From assembly GCA_000711775.1 (NCBI GenBank), contig ARYC01018357.1, positions 1 through 64,000 on the forward strand: a stretch of DNA of 64,000 bases, written 5' to 3'. Each line of letters begins with the position of its first letter. Position 1 is the stretch's first letter. Under the pieces are notes generated by a model that ran no database searches, was not told where the DNA came from, and saw only the letters and a program-made list of their open reading frames with translations. This document shows, piece by piece, positions 1 to 10,678 of the stretch. Position numbers and translations under genes: made by a program. The DNA comes from Oxytricha trifallax. Lineage: Eukaryota > Ciliophora > Spirotrichea > Sporadotrichida > Oxytrichidae.

Positions 1-224
1 ATTTACATAAGTTTGTAATTAGTGGCAGTTAAGATTAATGATCTATTTTAACTCTAATTGTATTTCTCAAATTTCCTATTTTTATCTATTTTATCAATAA
101 TCAATTATAATTTATAAAATATCTAAATTAATTTAATTATATATTAATAGATTATATAACGTTTTGAAACTATCCTTAATAATTGTATTAATTAAAATGA
201 ATATATATATTTATAATTAAAATA

Positions 225-1033
225 TATCAATTCCATCAAAATCTAAAATCTCTAATTATCTTTTAATTTGTTCTATATACTGATTTTGCTCCTAAATATT
301 CTGAAAATTTTGATTCTGTTAGACCAAATTTCTCTATTCATTGTTTTGAATATACCCAATAAAAAATTTTGTATATAATAATTGCTAATTTAATTAATTA
401 AAGAAATGTTTTTTAATTTAATAATAAAAATGATTTCTAAATAATATTTATAGTTTTTAGAATATGATTCTGTTATAGTAAAATTTTTAATTAGAATATT
501 AATGGGATGAAAAATTTATATTTCTAAATTTGATAGTAGCTTATATATTTTTGTGTTTAAATATCTATTGCTTAATTTTGCTCAGCAAATAAATTTCTCA
601 TTCGCTCTTGCTGAATAAACGATTCATCATAAATTAAAATTGAAAAATACAAATTGATATTTTTTACAAATCAATTATTGACTTTATCAACTAAAAACAG
701 TTATTAATTATTGATATTTATAAATTAAACTGTGAATATTACATATAAAAATATAATTTAAGAAACTTAAATAATATCAATATATAAATATTAATTTGAG
801 TTATATCTAAATTTTTATGATTCGCTTAACTCTTGCTGCCTCTACCATTCTTCATACTCACTGACATCTAACTTACTATGCAAGTTTTTCAAAAGATATT
901 GAAGGTATTGATAGAATACATCTATTTTCTTGTTATCCACATGATGACGACCGTTCAATATATTATTTATTATTTTATACAATTTTCCCGTATTATATTT
1001 TTTTATATTATAATGACAAGATATAAAATTCAT
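225..1033 (-). CDS. Host gene fragment, Gln-rich, at least two MDSs
   Basis: Minus-strand coding pieces at about 1,033-830, 613-560 and 345-225, read with TAA/TAG as Gln. The first ends in EEWQRQQE and the second continues RMRNLFAEQNQAID. The 9-bp repeat CAGCAAGAG (gene strand) lies at 830-838 and at 605-613, and joining there keeps the frame. The third piece reads like a Gln/Asn-rich coiled stretch (QNFQNIQEQNQYIEQIK), but its junction is not resolved. The apparent ATG at 1,033 may not be the true start, and the 3' end probably lies outside the window. I do not recognise the family. The coding reading is inferred from codon content and the frame-preserving pointer. Confidence 0.5.
614..838 (-). 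other. IES with 9-bp pointer CAGCAAGAG
   Basis: Non-coding AT-rich DNA bounded by direct repeats of CAGCAAGAG (gene strand) at 605-613 and 830-838. Removing it with one repeat copy fuses the two flanking coding pieces in frame. Confidence 0.55.
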
Positions 1034-1109
1034 TCAATATTTTATGGAAAAAAATAGTTTCTTGTAATTTTAGTTAATTATTTATAATTAGTAAAAGAAG
1101 AGCAAATTA

Positions 1110-4100
1110 TGAAGAAATCTTTTAAGAAATTAAGTAAAAAATTTGAGGCGTAACATTCAAAATCCCAAAATCTTTCAGTAGTTTGATTGAGTTTTTGATT
1201 GATTAAAGTAGACAAGTAGTGATACTTTATTAGGGTATTAATAATATTATTAATTTAAGTGAGAATAACAATCGATTTTTTAAATATTTTTATACAAACA
1301 TAAGCTTAGTGTCATGTGCCAGTTTTCTGAATTTTATTTCTCTAAGTTGATTTTTGATAGTTTTTGTTGTAACTTCGTTATCCTTGCTTGGCTTGATGAT
1401 AGTTTAGTAAGCAAGTTCACTAAGGCTTCCGATTATTTTGTATTTACCAGATATTGTTTGAATCTTTGCTTATAATCTTTCTCACTCTTGCAGCTAAAGT
1501 AATCATTCCTTTGCATGTCGCTTTCTATTATTATTGCTGCTAGTGCCCATATATCCCATGCAATATCTCCACCTCTTCAATCTTCTCTCTCTGGGAAATA
1601 TCCAGGAGTGCCTTATACATTACCAAGAGCAGAGGCTTATATTTTTAAAGCTCTGTTGAAATCAATGATATATACTTTAAGAGGCTGAAGGTTCATACTG
1701 ATATTCTATGGCTTCAAGTTTCAATGAACGTAACCAACTTTGTAGCTCTTCAATACCCACCACGATCTTTTAAACTATTTAGCCAACTTGACAATTGCAT
1801 CTGTTTTCATATAAAAATTTTCTGTAGATCATTTCGAGAAGGGTTAGTCTTAATGCTTTAGGATATTTTTCAAGTAAGACGGCATGATGCTGGATGATAT
1901 GTTCACACACATAAAACTGTGCTTTTAAAGAGCGTAATTTACATTAGCAAATTTCATCTAGAACTTGTCATCAGCAAGGAAGTAGTTGAAAGGATATATC
2001 TTGTAGGCATACTAGTCATCAGTGATGACTCTCTTCTCTATTTTATCCTCAAAAATAAGATAACTATCAATGGAAGAATCTATGTCAATAATCTTTTAAA
2101 TTAGAATCTTCATGGCTTCTATTTTTACCAATATTTTAGTGATCTCAAAGACTGGAAAGTTCTTGACTGCTTTCTTCATTTTAACTCACCTCTACACTTA
2201 AACTCTAAGAGACTCCGCTAGGTTTCTTGATCTTCTATTTTAGAGGAATTTATTTCCTGTAAGTTCATGAATAAAAACAAAACTTTGATTGTGATTTTTC
2301 TTTAAGTGCACTTTGAGGTCTCTAGTATGAGAATATGGCTTCTCATAGAACTCACAGAAATACTTTCCATCTTTTAGTACTTGAGATATAAACGAGGCAA
2401 ACCATTGTGTATATCTCTTATATGTCTCTTATAAGTTGACTTATAAGGGAAAAATTTATCGCAGACTTTACATTTATAGTCAACTTTGACAGGTAAAATT
2501 TAAGGGTAAGTAGCGGGTTGTTTAACCTCCTCCTCAACTTTTGCGGCCTCTTGGATGATCTGCTACTTAACTTATATTTTAATCTGAAAGCTAGACTGCT
2601 CAAAGTTATCATAAGATGGTTCCCACTGACAGGAAACGTCTCTGGTTTCAACTTTTCTCGGTTGTTGAATTGTTAATTATTATTGATTTTATTCAAGTAA
2701 TGCCGCTCTTCTCACATGGTTAGCACTCATTTTAGTTTGCAGATATATTTCAATTTAATAATTATAAATCAAGCTAGGTATACCATAATAATAGAGTATT
2801 AGACATCCTTGTAATTTCTTTGCTGAGAGGTAAGAAAATGAATTGTCATTAAATGCTATATTTTAACATATTTTTAAAGAATATTATACAATTTATTAAA
2901 TATCAAATTAAATTTCTCCTAATTAAGTTTTGTATCTCTAGGAGGTCCTCCAAATCAAGTTTGAACTTAATTTGGAGGTATATTTATTAAATATTTTTAA
3001 ATTTAAATAAATCCTCCTAATTTAGTTTTAACCTTAAAATTTAACTCCAAATAAAGTTCGAACCTAATTTGAAGGACATCTTAAATAATGAAACATTATT
3101 AGGAGCAATTTAATGGAGATAGATTGATAAAAATGGAAATCAAACTGTGAAACTTGGAGCAAGTTTTCAATGCTTCTCTTCATATCTTTTCAAGGTTGAC
3201 TTCCAGTAGGTCCTCCCTATTTAGTAATTAGATTTTAATAAACTTAGAATGGATATCCATAATTTAAATTTTATTAACATTTCTAGAAAGAGGAAGTAAG
3301 ATGGAGTCTATGAATGATGCAATGAAGAGAATTTAATCTCAAGATTTAATAGGAAAATTTCGAAGTAAAGAGGACCTCTATAGATACTTGGTTAAGCAAG
3401 GTTAGCTTTTAACTAATACTAATATATTAACCATAGTTGGATTGTTCTTACCAACTGAGGAAGGAACAAAAATCTCATTCTTAAAAGCCTTACTAATTGA
3501 AGAGAAAAAGCATTAAGACTAATTAAATAAAGATGATAGAGATACCGAACTACCTTTAATTATCAGAAACAAATCTCTACGATGATGCTATGAGTGATCC
3601 GGATATAGCTCTCTACCTTCCATCAAAGCTACATCTCTCTTATAAGTTGCAGAGAGAAACTTCTTTTTTGGTTTTAATTTAATTCTGAAACCTGAGTACA
3701 TAAATGAAGTCATTTAAGAAGCTCACATTAAACGCTACTGCATCTCTCCTGAAGTAAAGAGAAGCAGGGAATAAAGATTAGTCACTCCTGGCAATAGGAA
3801 CTTTAGTAGCATACATTCATCTCAAGTTACCTAAGACTTTTAACTTTATAGAAAAATCCGGTACTGCTATTTACTTGATGAAAAAGCGAAGCAAATTAAA
3901 CAAGAGAGAAAGTCTTAAGTAAAACATGAACAAAGACTTTTAAAACCGAATGAGATGAATATAGATTCTGGAGCTGGTACTAAGAGAAGAACATGGGCCC
4001 AAGCAAGCCATACGAGGAAGTAAAGAAAGAGAAGTCAAACTCTTTTATGAACTAATTTATTAATGTGAATATATTACATGAAACTTATTTATACACAACA

Positions 4101-5330
4101 AGTCATCCTTCTCTAGAGCACACTTTTGCTTTATCATCGCTGACTCTTTAGCAGCACACTTAATAAAATCTACTGCATCTATCTTCAAATCGTGCATCAA
4201 GTAATTTAGCAGAAGTTTCTTATAGTGGCCTTTTAATAGCCCCCAATATAATTCAATTCCATTGAACTAAGGACTGAAGGGAATATTAAATACAGGTGTT
4301 ATGTTATTCTTGAATATTTCCTCCTTGCGTCTTTAGTTTTATGGACTGATAATTATCTACAAACATGATGATGATCTCTTAGTAAGCGCACTTGTCTTTG
4401 AGGTATTATAGAAATAATATGTATTATTCAGTCTTTATAGATCGAGGGTGGAATACATAAGTCTCGAGACCTTTATCTTCACTTATTCCACCTATATTAG
4501 CATGAGTTTAAATCTTAACCTTTTAATCATAAACTTCTATGTTGCTGTACCTCTTGTACCACCTTTAATAGAAAGTATTGAATTTAAATACAGCTTCATC
4601 AGTGAGTATGAACTTAATATTATGATCTTAAGACCTCTGCATTTAATTGAATATATATTAAAGTTATCCCTATAAAATGGAACATTAAATTCAATCACTC
4701 TCTTAATGCAATTATCAGTCTTGTAAGAAATTCCATTCTTTTTGTATAAGTTGGCTATAGATTAAGCAGATATGTGTAGCTCAGGAAAAAGGCGATGGAA
4801 CATCACAGCCCTCTAAGCCAGAGAGAAATGAGCCCAGTATCTGAGATTCTTATCATTAATGAGATATTCAATATGATGCTACTAGAATTTTAAATGTCTT
4901 TTAGGCTTAGAATTAAGATGCTATCTCTTTAAATTCAATGCTAATAGACAGTATGATTTATCAGTAGGAGGAGATTTATGGAGCAGTCTTGTAATAGATT
5001 TGTAATTTCAAATAGGTCTGAGTTGATCACTTTAATCATCACATCCATTACGTAGCTTAAATAATAGATCTACATAATCTCTATTATAAACTGACCCCAA
5101 ACCTAACATTTACTCACTTATACTATTAAAATTTAAACCCTAATCTCCTACATAAACCCTAATAAAGTATGCACTAATAGTTTACTTTTATTAATAAAAA
5201 ACTCAATCATACTACTTAAAGGGTTTTGGGGTTTTTATTTCTATGCTCAGTGTATTTATTAACATGAAAGTAAAACTCTACCAGATCTTACTCTTGTTAA
5301 ATAAACATGCTCTGTTTTTTGTTCGTGTCG
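1110..5330 (+). CDS. Possible short host ORF interrupted by TBE-1
   Basis: From the ATG at 1,110 the plus strand reads MKKSFKKLSKKFEAQ up to the TBE-1 insertion. If the element and one ATT are removed, the same frame continues after 5,239 as HFYAQCIYQHESKTLPDLTL and on through several Cys codons to about 5,330. Use of both flanks in one frame fits precise TBE excision, but the ORF is short and TGA-free frames are common at this base composition, so the gene call is tentative. Function unknown. It would be divergent from the minus-strand fragment ending at 1,033. Confidence 0.35.
1290..2730 (-). pseudogene. TBE-1 57K zinc-finger/kinase ORF (decayed)
   Basis: Starts with MSANH at 2,730. A C2H2 finger follows (YKCKVCDKFFPYKSTYKRH then IRDIH), then a second finger (KYFCEFYEKPYSHTRDLKVH) in which the second Cys has become Tyr. 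Toward 1,600 a protein-kinase C-lobe is visible: GTPGYFPERED, an in-frame TGA, then IAWDIWALAAIIIESDM. This matches the '57-kDa' gene known from TBEs, a zinc finger fused to a kinase-like domain of unknown role. The body between finger and C-lobe is disrupted. It is divergent from the 22K gene, with paired hairpins between them. Confidence 0.75.
2947..3075. repeat. Two hairpin repeats between the divergent TBE-1 57K and 22K genes
   Basis: 2,947-2,978 is an imperfect palindrome starting CCTCCAAATCAAG and ending CTTAATTTGGAGG. A degenerate second copy lies at 3,045-3,075 (CTCCAAATAAAG to CTAATTTGAAGG). Their place between divergent start codons suggests a shared control region or a protein-binding site; that role is inference. 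Confidence 0.55.
3301..4040 (+). pseudogene. TBE-1 22K ORF
   Basis: The ATG at 3,301 opens MESMNDAMKRIQSQDL, followed by FRSKEDLYRYLVKQG and a conserved block TIVGLFLPTEEGTKISF. The same order occurs in the 22K ORFs at 7,857 and 44,217. A second block (YDDAMSDPDIALYLPSKLHL) is in another frame, so there is an intron or frameshift near 3,520-3,580. The C-terminus is basic (KREKSQVKHEQR, KRRTWAQ). This is the '22-kDa' TBE gene; no function is known and no enzymatic motif is visible. Confidence 0.7.
4060..5060 (-). pseudogene. TBE-1 transposase (42K, IS630/Tc1 type), decayed
   Basis: Read on the minus strand, the N-terminal helix-turn-helix block gives MFHRLFPELHISAQSIANLY and KKNGISYK near 4,700-4,830. 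The C-terminal DDE block FSPQFNGIELYWGLLKGHYK lies near 4,200-4,270 and carries the catalytic Glu in the usual Asn-Gly-Ile-Glu context. Frame changes and a stop-rich middle show it is broken. TBE transposases of Oxytricha belong to this family, and their expression has been linked to developmental DNA deletion. Confidence 0.75.
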
Positions 5331-5818
5331 GATCAATAAATTCTACTATTATTCCTTATATTATAATTTTTTTAACTAAAGGAAATTATTGCTTAATAAA
5401 ACTGAGATAATTCATCAATAATGTTAATTATCTTAATAAATTTGTTTTTCAATTTTATGATTTTTGAAATAAATTGAACTTAATTTATATTTCTTAATAT
5501 TTAAATAAATTGAGAAAATTTTAAGTGTTTTCTTTTAAGAATTTCAGTAAAGGATGTAATTATTATTTTTCAGCTTTTATAAATATTTATATTAAATTCA
5601 AAAAGATTTTATTTAAAGTCAATAATGTTTAATATTTAATAAATTCCTTTTTTATAAGATTTTCTTAATTAATTTATTATTTAAAAAATACTTATGATTT
5701 AGATTGACATAGTATGAATGCATCTTGCTATAATCATCAATAAACTATGAAATTCTAAAAGATAATTATTGAAAAAAAATTCTTACAATTGTTTAATGCT
5801 GACAATTTTATTTTATAG
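5331..5818. other. AT-rich DNA, nothing recognised
   Basis: Between TBE-1 and foldback FB1. No coding bias, inverted repeat or RNA feature that I can support. Confidence 0.5.
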
Positions 5819-6139
5819 TATTATAGGAATACATTCAAAACGGGGAATTAAAATAAATTAGATAAAATCTAAATCAAAATAGTGGCAGTCAAAGTTGGCC
5901 AATTAAAACGATATCTGACTCATTCGCTAGGAAATTTAAAATTAGCTGGACTTCTTTATTATTCAAAACCCCAAAACTCCTTAATGAGGTTTATAAGTGC
6001 TTTGATTTGTAGGAAATTTGTTAGTGGTTAGGGTTAAAATAGCAAGCTTTTGGGGTCTATATATCATGAAGAGTAAATAGATTTAGTGTTTAAACTGCGA
6101 TTTTGATGTGATATATACAGTGAATAAATCAAACCAGTA

Positions 6140-7060
6140 CTGAAATATAAGTCTATTGCACTGCTCTTAAAGCGAAGTCCATCAACTGTTCGATCCCATT
6201 GCCTTATAGTATTATAATTAAAGCAAAAATAACTGAGTTCTATGCCTAAGAGGAAGTCAAAGTTTCTATAAAAGCATATTGACTATCTTATTAATGATAA
6301 AACTTTGTAGTATTGCTCATTTCTCTCTAGACCAACGAGCTACTATGTTTCACCGTCAGTTCCCTGTGTTGAAGATCTCTGCATAGTCTGTTGCAAACAT
6401 TTATAAACGAAATGGTATCTCTTACAAAGGTGTGAATCGTATTAAGAGAGTGATTGATTTCACTCTTCCATTTACAACAATAACCTAAATTGTATTTATA
6501 ATTAAATGCAAAGAGCCTAATAGAATAATATTAAGTTTATTCATGCTGACGAGCCTGTATTTACCTTCAACACTTTCATCTAGGTCTAAGAAGCATAGTA
6601 ATATGAAGTAAATGACTAAAAGTCAAGGTGTAAACAATGGCAATTCTTGGAGGAATTTACGAAGATGCTGGTTTAGAAACTTATGTTATTCATCTTCGTT
6701 CTTAAGACAGAGCAGTATATTAAGTTCTTAGATCAGCTGAGAGAGAAGTACCCTGTTTAAGAGATTATACTATTTGTTGATAATTTTTCTGTTCATAAGA
6801 CTAAAGAAACAAGGAAAAATTATGAAAAACTTAGAATAACGCCGGTGTTTAACGTGCCTTACAGTCCATAGTTTAATGGAATTGAGTTCTACTGGGGTAT
6901 ATTAAAAGGTCATTACAAGAAACTACTGTTATACCATCTGATGCAAGACCTACCTATCGATACATAATAGCTCAACTAATAGAGTAGATAATTTGTTGGC
7001 TTTAAAGTGTGCTAAAGAAGGGTGAGTTAATGTATATAAATAAGTTTTGTAGTTAAGTTA
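6140..7060 (+). pseudogene. TBE-2 transposase (42K, IS630/Tc1 type), decayed
   Basis: The helix-turn-helix block ATMFHRQFPVLKISAQSVAN plus IYKRNGISYK is read near 6,340-6,430. The first catalytic Asp is in HADEPVF (about 6,543), the second in LFVDNFSVHKTKE (about 6,770-6,800), and the Glu in YSPQFNGIEFYWGILKGHYK (about 6,860-6,920). These lie in different frames, so several indels have accumulated. Start not defined. Confidence 0.75.
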
Positions 7061-7079
7061 ATGAATATATAAGTCACAT

Positions 7080-7857
7080 TCAAAATTGTTTAGAGGGAGC
7101 TGGCTTCTCTTTCTTTTCTTCTATTTCTTGCTTCCCTCCTCCTAAGTTTCTTCTCTTTTTGCAAGCTCCTGCATCTTTGTTCATTTAATCTGGTGGCTGA
7201 ATATTAGAGTAAAGTCTCTTACTAACTTCATACTTTGTCTGCGACTTTCGCTCTCTTAGAAGCTTGCTCTATTCCTTCATCAAGAAGATACCAATACCAG
7301 ATTTTTCTAAAGAGTTAAACTACAAATCTTACTTGAAATATATGGGTGCTTCTGCAACTCTGATAGCCAGCTCTCACTTATCTTTATCCCCTGTTTATCC
7401 TTATCTTCTGAAGAGTTGCTGTACCTTTTCTAATGAGATTCTTGAATAATTTCTTTCAAGAAATCAACTTTAATTGTTGCAAGTATTCCAAAGAAATAAT
7501 TTCTTTCAGGTAGTCTATTTGACAACTACTTCTTCGTAGGCAGGTACTGCGAAACCTCTGGGTCATTCATAGCATCATCATTTTAATTAGTCACTGATAT
7601 TTCTGGATAGTTTGAAATCTCTACAAACTTTACATCTTAAGTTTTTAATGCTTCTTTTCTTCGCAGAGTATCGCTCTTATAAATGTGATTTTAGTACCTT
7701 CCATAGTTGGCAGGAACAAACCAACTACAGAATAAAGATTAGCAACTATGAGTTTATTACCTTGCTGTGCCAGGTAGCGATGAAAATTCTCTTTGCTTCT
7801 ATATCTTTGAATCAATTCTTGTGCTTGCACTCTTTTAATTGCATCATTCATTGACAT
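7080..7857 (-). CDS. TBE-2 22K ORF
   Basis: Starts MSMNDAIKRVQAQELIQRYR at 7,857, with the conserved SVVGLFLPTMEGTKITF block, then a CEEKKH stretch. A later block reads EISNYPEISVTNQNDDAMND, and the tail is basic (KKRRNLGGGKQEIEEKKEK), ending at a TGA at 7,080-7,082. The first and second blocks are in different frames, so an intron or a frameshift lies near 7,610-7,640. The best-preserved N-terminal part has no Gln-TAA, which makes it look like an ordinary ORF. Function unknown. Confidence 0.7.
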
Positions 7858-8066
7858 TATCTTGTTACAGATCTAAGAAATGATAATCAAATTTAAGGTT
7901 AAATTTAAATTTACTGATTTCAATTATATAACTCTGTAAAACTTACTATTTAATATGGGCATCCTAAAAGAGGTCAACCTCTTAGCAGGATATGGAAAAA
8001 ATTTTGAGAACTGGTTTCAAACTTGATATCAGTTTATACTGATATAATTCAATTTTTAATATAAAA

Positions 8067-8215
8067 TTGGTACGTACTTAATTAGGAGCAGCTCCTAAAA
8101 TGCTTGTACTTAATAAGGAGCACCCTAATTTTAATCATAAAATCACAAAATACCTACTAAAGCAGTACGTACTTAATTAGGTGCTCCTCCTAAATCGGTA
8201 CGTGCTGTAGTCAAC
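8067..8215. repeat. Repeated motif between divergent TBE-2 22K and 57K genes
   Basis: GTACGTACTTAATTAGG occurs near 8,071 and 8,170, with a degenerate copy (TTGTACTTAATAAGG) near 8,104. These are followed by AGGAGC/GCTCCT inverted units. The position is the same as the hairpins in TBE-1, between the two divergent starts, although the sequence differs. This is a likely control region by placement only. Confidence 0.5.
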
Positions 8216-8395
8216 TTATTATTGATAGTAAAAATGGTCATTTCTCAACTATATTTAGAGCTGATTCGTCTCTTAGTGCTCATTTTTCTTATCTAGTACT
8301 CTAAAAACCTCCTTTAAAACTTATAGGTTTGCAAGCTCTCTTTTGAGCTCTGAGTTATAGTGGCAGTTTTATAATTTTAAATTCAAATGTAATAT

Positions 8396-9835
8396 GAGCG
8401 CTAACATTTTATTAAAAAAACAGCACTTCTATCAAATTAAGATACTTACCTTTGGCAGCAATAAAAAGTGTGATAGCTGTGAGATGAACTCTCATAAAGA
8501 ACTACCAGAGCTATCACTTGAGGTCTCTGTTATTAAAATAGAAATTAATAATATATAGTAGATAGCGAACAAGCTTGTGGGAGACAAAGAGAAAGTTAGA
8601 AATGAAAATTGAATATAAGCAGAGGAAGTTTTAGCATTTTTTTTTGAGAAGTGTGAAAGAGACTTCACTCATAAAACAAGCTAGTGCAGCCATATCAAGG
8701 TCCAAAAGGAAGCTAAGACCACTGTATACTTAAAGCATGATAAAGGTGATGGAAAGCATGATTGCTTTGAGTGCCATAAGCAGTACTCTCATACAAGAGA
8801 CTTGAAGAAGCATCTTCTAAAAGCCCATAAGAAAGAAATAGAGGTTGAAGATTAAGACACTCAACTGAAGTTCCTCAACAAAAGAAAAGCAAGGGAGCCT
8901 CTTTAAGTTGCTGAGCTTTAACAAGCAAGCGAATTAGAGTATGTGAGGATTGCACGCAACCTCTTAGCATCAGGGTCACTAAAATCATGATTAAGATATA
9001 ATACAAGAAAATTCCAGTGCTTGCATAGATTGATTTATTCTTCTCTCTAAAGCTACCTAATTCTAGAGGACTCCTATGACAAGAAAGTTATTAAGGATCA
9101 TCAGTATGGTTACAAAATATATCCTTTCAACTATCTCCTTAGTGATGATAATTATTAAATGAAGTTTACTATTAAGTATTATGTACTAACTCAGGCTAAG
9201 TTTAAAGAGTGCAAATACTAAATAAAGCTAGATGCTGTTCTCCTAGCCAAAGATCATGTAGCTTTCAGACACTACTCTTTGAAATAGCACTCATAGATTT
9301 CATAATTGATCAAAGAAATCATAAATAGCTTGGATAAATAGCAACTCAGACCATACAAGGTATAAAAGAGCTTCACAAGTTAGGGTTTGTTCGCAGAGAT
9401 TTGAAGCCAGAAAATAAAATGATAAACTTTCACCAGGAACAGTAACAATCATTGATTCGAACAGAGCCTTTAGAGTGGAAGTATTAAAGCTTGGAAGTGT
9501 ATGGGAACTCCAGGCTATTATCCAGAATGAGAAGACTGGAGAAATGGAGACTTACAGTGGGATGTGTGGGCTTTAGCAGCAATAATAATAGAGTGCGATA
9601 TGCCTCGCAACGATTACTACTCTACAAGGTGCGAGAAGGATGCAAGGCAAAGAATAAAGCAATTTATTGACAAAACAAGAGTATCTCAATCAATGAAGCA
9701 AATGGCAGAGTCAATAATAATAAAACCAAACTCAAGATCAGACATATCAATAGAGTAGATGGAGTTGTGGTTAAGTAAGATCATCTTCAGACCTCTCCCA
9801 CATGGTCCAAAAGTTCATTTTGAGTTATTGAATTA
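8396..9835 (+). pseudogene. TBE-2 57K zinc-finger/kinase ORF, decayed
   Basis: The ATG at 8,396 gives MSAN as in TBE-1. A C2H2 finger is clear at about 8,765-8,835 (HDCFECHKQYSHTRDLKKHL then LKAH). The kinase catalytic loop reads VRRDLKPENKMI near 9,395-9,425: the usual His of HRD is Arg, but the catalytic Asp and the KPEN are kept. The C-lobe WDVWALAAIIIECDM follows near 9,560. In-frame TGAs and frame changes show the gene is no longer intact. Confidence 0.72.
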
Positions 9836-10225
9836 AATACATTCACTATAAATATCACATTAAAACATATTAATAACCCTAAACCCAAACAAATTCCCTA
9901 CAAATCAAAGCACTTTTAAACCTCATTAAAGGGTTTTGGAGTTTAGATTGCGGTACTATTTTATCGCATTCCTGGAGCTAGATAACTTGACTTTAATGTG
10001 AGGTTGTAATTTATTGAATTTTGATGCTTCTAATTAAAGTCAACTTATCTCGCTCCAGGGATGCGATAAAATAGTACCGCAATAATAAAGAAGTCCAGCT
10101 AATTTTAAATTTCCTATTGAATGAGCCAAAGATCGTTTTAATTGGCCAACTTTAACTGCCGCTATTTTTACTTAAATTTAAATTAATTAATTTTAATTCC
10201 CCATTTCGAATGTATTTCTAAAATA

Positions 10226-10675
10226 ATGAAATATATTCTTATTGAAAGAATTGAAATTTAAATTTAAATTTAATCTTTATTGCAAAATTTTGACTTAATA
10301 TTTTTTATTCAACTTAGTCATCAGACAAATTTGAAGCATGAAAATTTATATCAAAAATATCGCCAAACGTATTGGTGAGCATTTCTAAAATCTAAAAAAT
10401 TTTTATTTGTATTTATTATAGAATATAATTTTTAAACAAAAATATAAATTTAACAGCTATTATCATTATATGAAAATAAGATATCGTTTTAATTCCCTTA
10501 ATATATAATTAAATAAAATTATTTAAATAATAAATAAAATTTAATTACTTTAATTTAATTCTTAATTACGAAACATTTCAGACATTAAAACAATAAAGAA
10601 ATTTTTAAATTAGAAATTTCTCAATTTAATATTATAATTTTAATAAATCAATTACTTATTATTTTCCTGGTTTAT
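10226..10675. other. AT-rich spacer, nothing recognised
   Basis: Between FB1 and TBE-3. No supported coding or repeat structure. Confidence 0.5.
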
Positions 10676-10678
10676 ATT

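Larger units (their letters stand above)
1158..5236 (-). mobile_element. TBE-1, telomere-bearing DNA transposon (4.08 kb)
   Basis: Left end CAAAATCCCAAAATC and right end GGGTTTTGGGGTTTTT are telomere-like inverted termini. The inverted repeat extends for roughly 80 bp (for example the GATTGAGTTTTTGATTGATT-type sequence on both sides). ATT is duplicated at 1,155-1,157 and 5,237-5,239, fitting the known ANT target of Oxytricha TBEs. The length agrees with the usual 4.1 kb. Gene order, left to right: zinc-finger/kinase ORF (minus), 22K ORF (plus), transposase (minus). All three show decay. Confidence 0.9.
5964..9946 (+). mobile_element. TBE-2, telomere-bearing DNA transposon (3.98 kb), inside FB1
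   Basis: Left end CAAAACCCCAAAACTCC at 5,964 and right end GGGTTTTGGAGTTTAG to 9,946. The target duplication ATT is at 5,961-5,963 and 9,947-9,949. Subterminal sequence (AATGAGGTTTATAAGTGCTT) recurs inverted at the right end. Order: transposase (plus), 22K (minus), 57K (plus), the mirror of TBE-1. It landed in the left arm of a foldback element, whose palindrome proves the insertion boundaries. Confidence 0.92.
5821..10223. repeat. Foldback element FB1, split by TBE-2
   Basis: The outer parts (5,821-5,963 and 9,950-10,223) form one near-perfect palindrome of about 420 bp once TBE-2 is removed. Left GCTGGACTTCTTTATTATT joins GCGGTACTATTTTATCGC, which is the exact reverse complement of the right arm. 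Terminal sequence is TTATAGGAATACATT on the left and AATGTATTTCTAAAA on the right, flanked by TA at 5,819-5,820 and 10,224-10,225. It belongs with FB2, FB3 and FB4. It has no gene of its own, so it is a MITE-like passenger, probably mobilised in trans. Confidence 0.85.

Noticed and set aside
5221-5236. True chromosome end or telomere at G4T4 tracts
   Set aside because: Each tract is a TBE terminus with an ANT duplication outside it and sequence continuing on both sides.
7264-7854. Plus-strand frames inside the TBE-2 22K region
   Set aside because: Antisense to the 22K gene; low-complexity Ser/Leu content typical of such shadows.
9564-9758. Independent 64-aa gene
   Set aside because: It is the kinase C-lobe of the TBE-2 57K ORF (WALAAIIIECDM).
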